64,000 nt of DNA from positions 100,444-164,443 of the forward strand of contig NZ_JABAIJ010000013.1 in NCBI RefSeq assembly GCF_012641435.1, in the 5' to 3' direction. Source of the DNA: Rhizobium sp. P38BS-XIX. Its GTDB lineage: Bacteria; Pseudomonadota; Alphaproteobacteria; Rhizobiales; Rhizobiaceae. A model generated the notes under the pieces. It did not search any database and was not told the origin of the DNA. It was given only the letters and a program-made list of their open reading frames with translations. The stretch's first letter is position 1. Each line of letters opens with the position of its first letter. The position numbers were made by a program, and so were the translations under genes. Below, in pieces: positions 62,672 to 64,000 of the stretch.

Positions 62672-63685
62672 ATGAAAACTTTGATCTGTAGCGAACCGGG
62701 GCGGCTTTCCCTTATCGAGCGTGATGTCCCGACCCCGGCTGAAGGCGAGGTTCTGGTTCGCATCCGACGCGTCGGCATTTGCGGGACGGATTTTCACATA
62801 TTTCAGGGCAAGCACCCCTTCCTTGAATATCCGCGCGTCATGGGCCACGAACTCTCGGGCACCGTCGAGAATGCCAATGGCTCCACGCGCCTGAAAAATG
62901 GCGACAACGTTTACATCGTCCCCTACATCGCCTGCGGCAAATGTGTTGCCTGCCGTCGCGGCATCACAAATGCATGCCAGAGCCTTGCCGTTCTCGGCGT
63001 CCATCGCGACGGCGGCATGACGGAGTTTCTTTGCGTGCCGGACGAGAACGTCGTCTCGGCCGGCAAGGCCAGTCTGGACGAGGCTGCCATGATCGAGTTC
63101 CTGGCGATCGGCGCCCACGGAGTGAAGCGCGGCGGCATAACAGCAGCGGATCGCGTTCTCGTCGTCGGCTCAGGCCCAATCGGCATGTCGGCCATTATCT
63201 TCGCCAAGGCGCGGGGTGCAGACGTCACCGTGATGGATATGCGCGAAGACCGCCTGGCATTCACCATCGCTTCCCTCGGCGCCGACCGCACGCTCCTCGC
63301 CAATCGCGAGGCGGAGGCTCAAGCAAAGCACCTCACCGACGGCGACTTTTTCGATGTGGTCATCGACGCAACCGGCAACTCGGCAGCCATGCAACGCGGC
63401 TTCAACTTCGTCGCCCACGGCGGCCGCTACGTTCTCGTCAGCGTTGTGCGCGACGACATCACCTTTTCCGACCCCGAGTTTCACAAGCGCGAAACGACAC
63501 TCTTCGCCAGCCGCAACGCTCAGCCGGACGATTTTGCCGAAGTTGTCAAACAGATGGAGAATGGCCGGGTGCCAACGTCTGCGTTGAACACACACCGGGG
63601 TGACCTTAAAAACGGCGCGGAGCTCTTTACAGATTGGCTGAGACCTGAAGCGCAGGTTATTAAGGCGATACTTGAGATAAGCTGA
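62672..63685 (+). CDS. Zinc-dependent dehydrogenase, L-galactonate/L-gulonate 5-dehydrogenase-like
   Basis: The 337-aa medium-chain dehydrogenase has catalytic-zinc residues in GICGTDFHIFQGKHPF and MGHELSG, the structural-zinc cysteines in YIACGKCVACRRGITNAC, and NAD motif VVGSGPIGMSA. Its features match LgoD-type enzymes that oxidise L-galactonate (or L-gulonate) at C5. With the upstream reductase it would complete an aldonate epimerisation: aldonate to keto-acid to the C-5-related aldonate. It ends the operon; no terminator is obvious. Confidence 0.83.
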   Translation: MKTLICSEPGRLSLIERDVPTPAEGEVLVRIRRVGICGTDFHIFQGKHPFLEYPRVMGHELSGTVENANGSTRLKNGDNVYIVPYIACGKCVACRRGITNACQSLAVLGVHRDGGMTEFLCVPDENVVSAGKASLDEAAMIEFLAIGAHGVKRGGITAADRVLVVGSGPIGMSAIIFAKARGADVTVMDMREDRLAFTIASLGADRTLLANREAEAQAKHLTDGDFFDVVIDATGNSAAMQRGFNFVAHGGRYVLVSVVRDDITFSDPEFHKRETTLFASRNAQPDDFAEVVKQMENGRVPTSALNTHRGDLKNGAELFTDWLRPEAQVIKAILEIS

Positions 63686-63791
63686 CGGAACCCGGCGATC
63701 CTGAAATCGAAAGATGGCAACACAGGCAATTGGTTGCGGAGGTCTGTTCTGTGAACATCACCGCCTCAAGAATGATAACGACTGCCTTCCA

Positions 63792-64000
63792 TCAATCGAA
63801 GGTTTCTGCATCTTTCAGCAACGGCTGCCGTTGATCCTTCGGAGAAAGCACAGGTTGACTATCGAGCGTCCAATCGATGGCGATCTGGGGATCATCCCAG
63901 CGAATGCCGCGATCGCTCTCGGGCGCATAGTAATTGGTGGTCTTGTACAGAAACTCGACGTGGTCGGTGAGTGTCAGGAAGCCGTGGGCAAAGCCCTCCG
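63792..64000 (-). CDS. rfbC: dTDP-4-dehydrorhamnose 3,5-epimerase RfbC (3' part; 5' end outside window)
   Basis: The minus strand from the right edge reads EGFAHGFLTLTDHVEFLYKTTNYY then SDRGIRWDDPQIAIDW and a stop at 63792. These are the conserved C-terminal RmlC/RfbC motifs (the HGF loop, YKTTNYY, GIRWDDP). It converts dTDP-4-keto-6-deoxyglucose to the rhamnose precursor for O-antigen. About 69 codons are visible. It is convergent with the zinc dehydrogenase gene. Confidence 0.85.
   Translation of the reverse strand, partial: EGFAHGFLTLTDHVEFLYKTTNYYAPESDRGIRWDDPQIAIDWTLDSQPVLSPKDQRQPLLKDAETFD

Overview
The window looks like a chromosomal or large-replicon segment of a Rhizobium-type alphaproteobacterium. 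It has high-GC, GAT/GCC-rich coding, a complete imp-type type VI secretion (T6SS) cluster in the rhizobial gene order, an ery (erythritol) locus, and many sugar-regulator/ABC/dehydrogenase cassettes. I see no rRNA, tRNA, CRISPR array, complete insertion sequence or prophage.

Region 1 (1-21721) is the T6SS. On the minus strand clpV (tssH) is followed by the first nine codons of hcp, which runs off the left edge. Divergently, one tightly overlapping plus-strand operon carries tssA, tssB, tssC, a second tssC-like gene, tagJ, tssE, tssF, tssG, fha, tssK, tssL (OmpA-tailed), tssM, a tagF-PP2C fusion and a Ser/Thr-kinase gene. This gives sheath, baseplate, membrane complex, recycling ATPase and a phospho-switch (kinase, FHA, phosphatase-like domain). 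No VgrG, PAAR or effector gene lies in the window. The phosphatase-like domain has lost canonical metal-binding residues.

Region 2 (21741-43118) is a mosaic of small units: a Wza/KpsD-like export lipoprotein; an exported hypothetical; an AraC regulator; a gluconate/idonate-type cassette (LacI regulator, gluconate 5-dehydrogenase, L-idonate 5-dehydrogenase, GlcG-like protein, SMP-30 lactonase) tied together by two near-identical 16-bp palindromes; a 68-aa protein; an ArsR regulator; the queuosine precursor operon queC-queD-queE under a convincing preQ1-I riboswitch; an aldo/keto reductase with divergent LysR; a Cro/CI regulator; a TadG-like protein; an MHYT-GGDEF-EAL c-di-GMP protein; a transglutaminase-like cysteine proteinase; a DUF1402-like exported protein; and a ROK regulator divergent from a glycerophosphodiester phosphodiesterase.

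Region 3 (44317-56797) is the erythritol locus. The minus-strand catabolic genes read eryA-eryB-eryC-eryD-eryR-eryH-eryI: kinase, dehydrogenase, three isomerases and two regulators. They are separated by an 870-bp regulatory region from a plus-strand ABC importer operon (DUF2291 gene, eryE, eryF, eryG) that ends in a strong terminator. Together they take erythritol in and convert it to D-erythrose 4-phosphate.

Region 4 (56964-63685) is a second plus-strand set in the same style: a DeoR regulator, an L-xylulose-kinase-like FGGY kinase, a GlpD-like FAD dehydrogenase, a UxaB/UxuB-like reductase and an LgoD-like zinc dehydrogenase. Its substrate is not evident from sequence, and this is the best candidate here for an undescribed catabolic pathway. 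The window ends inside rfbC (minus strand).
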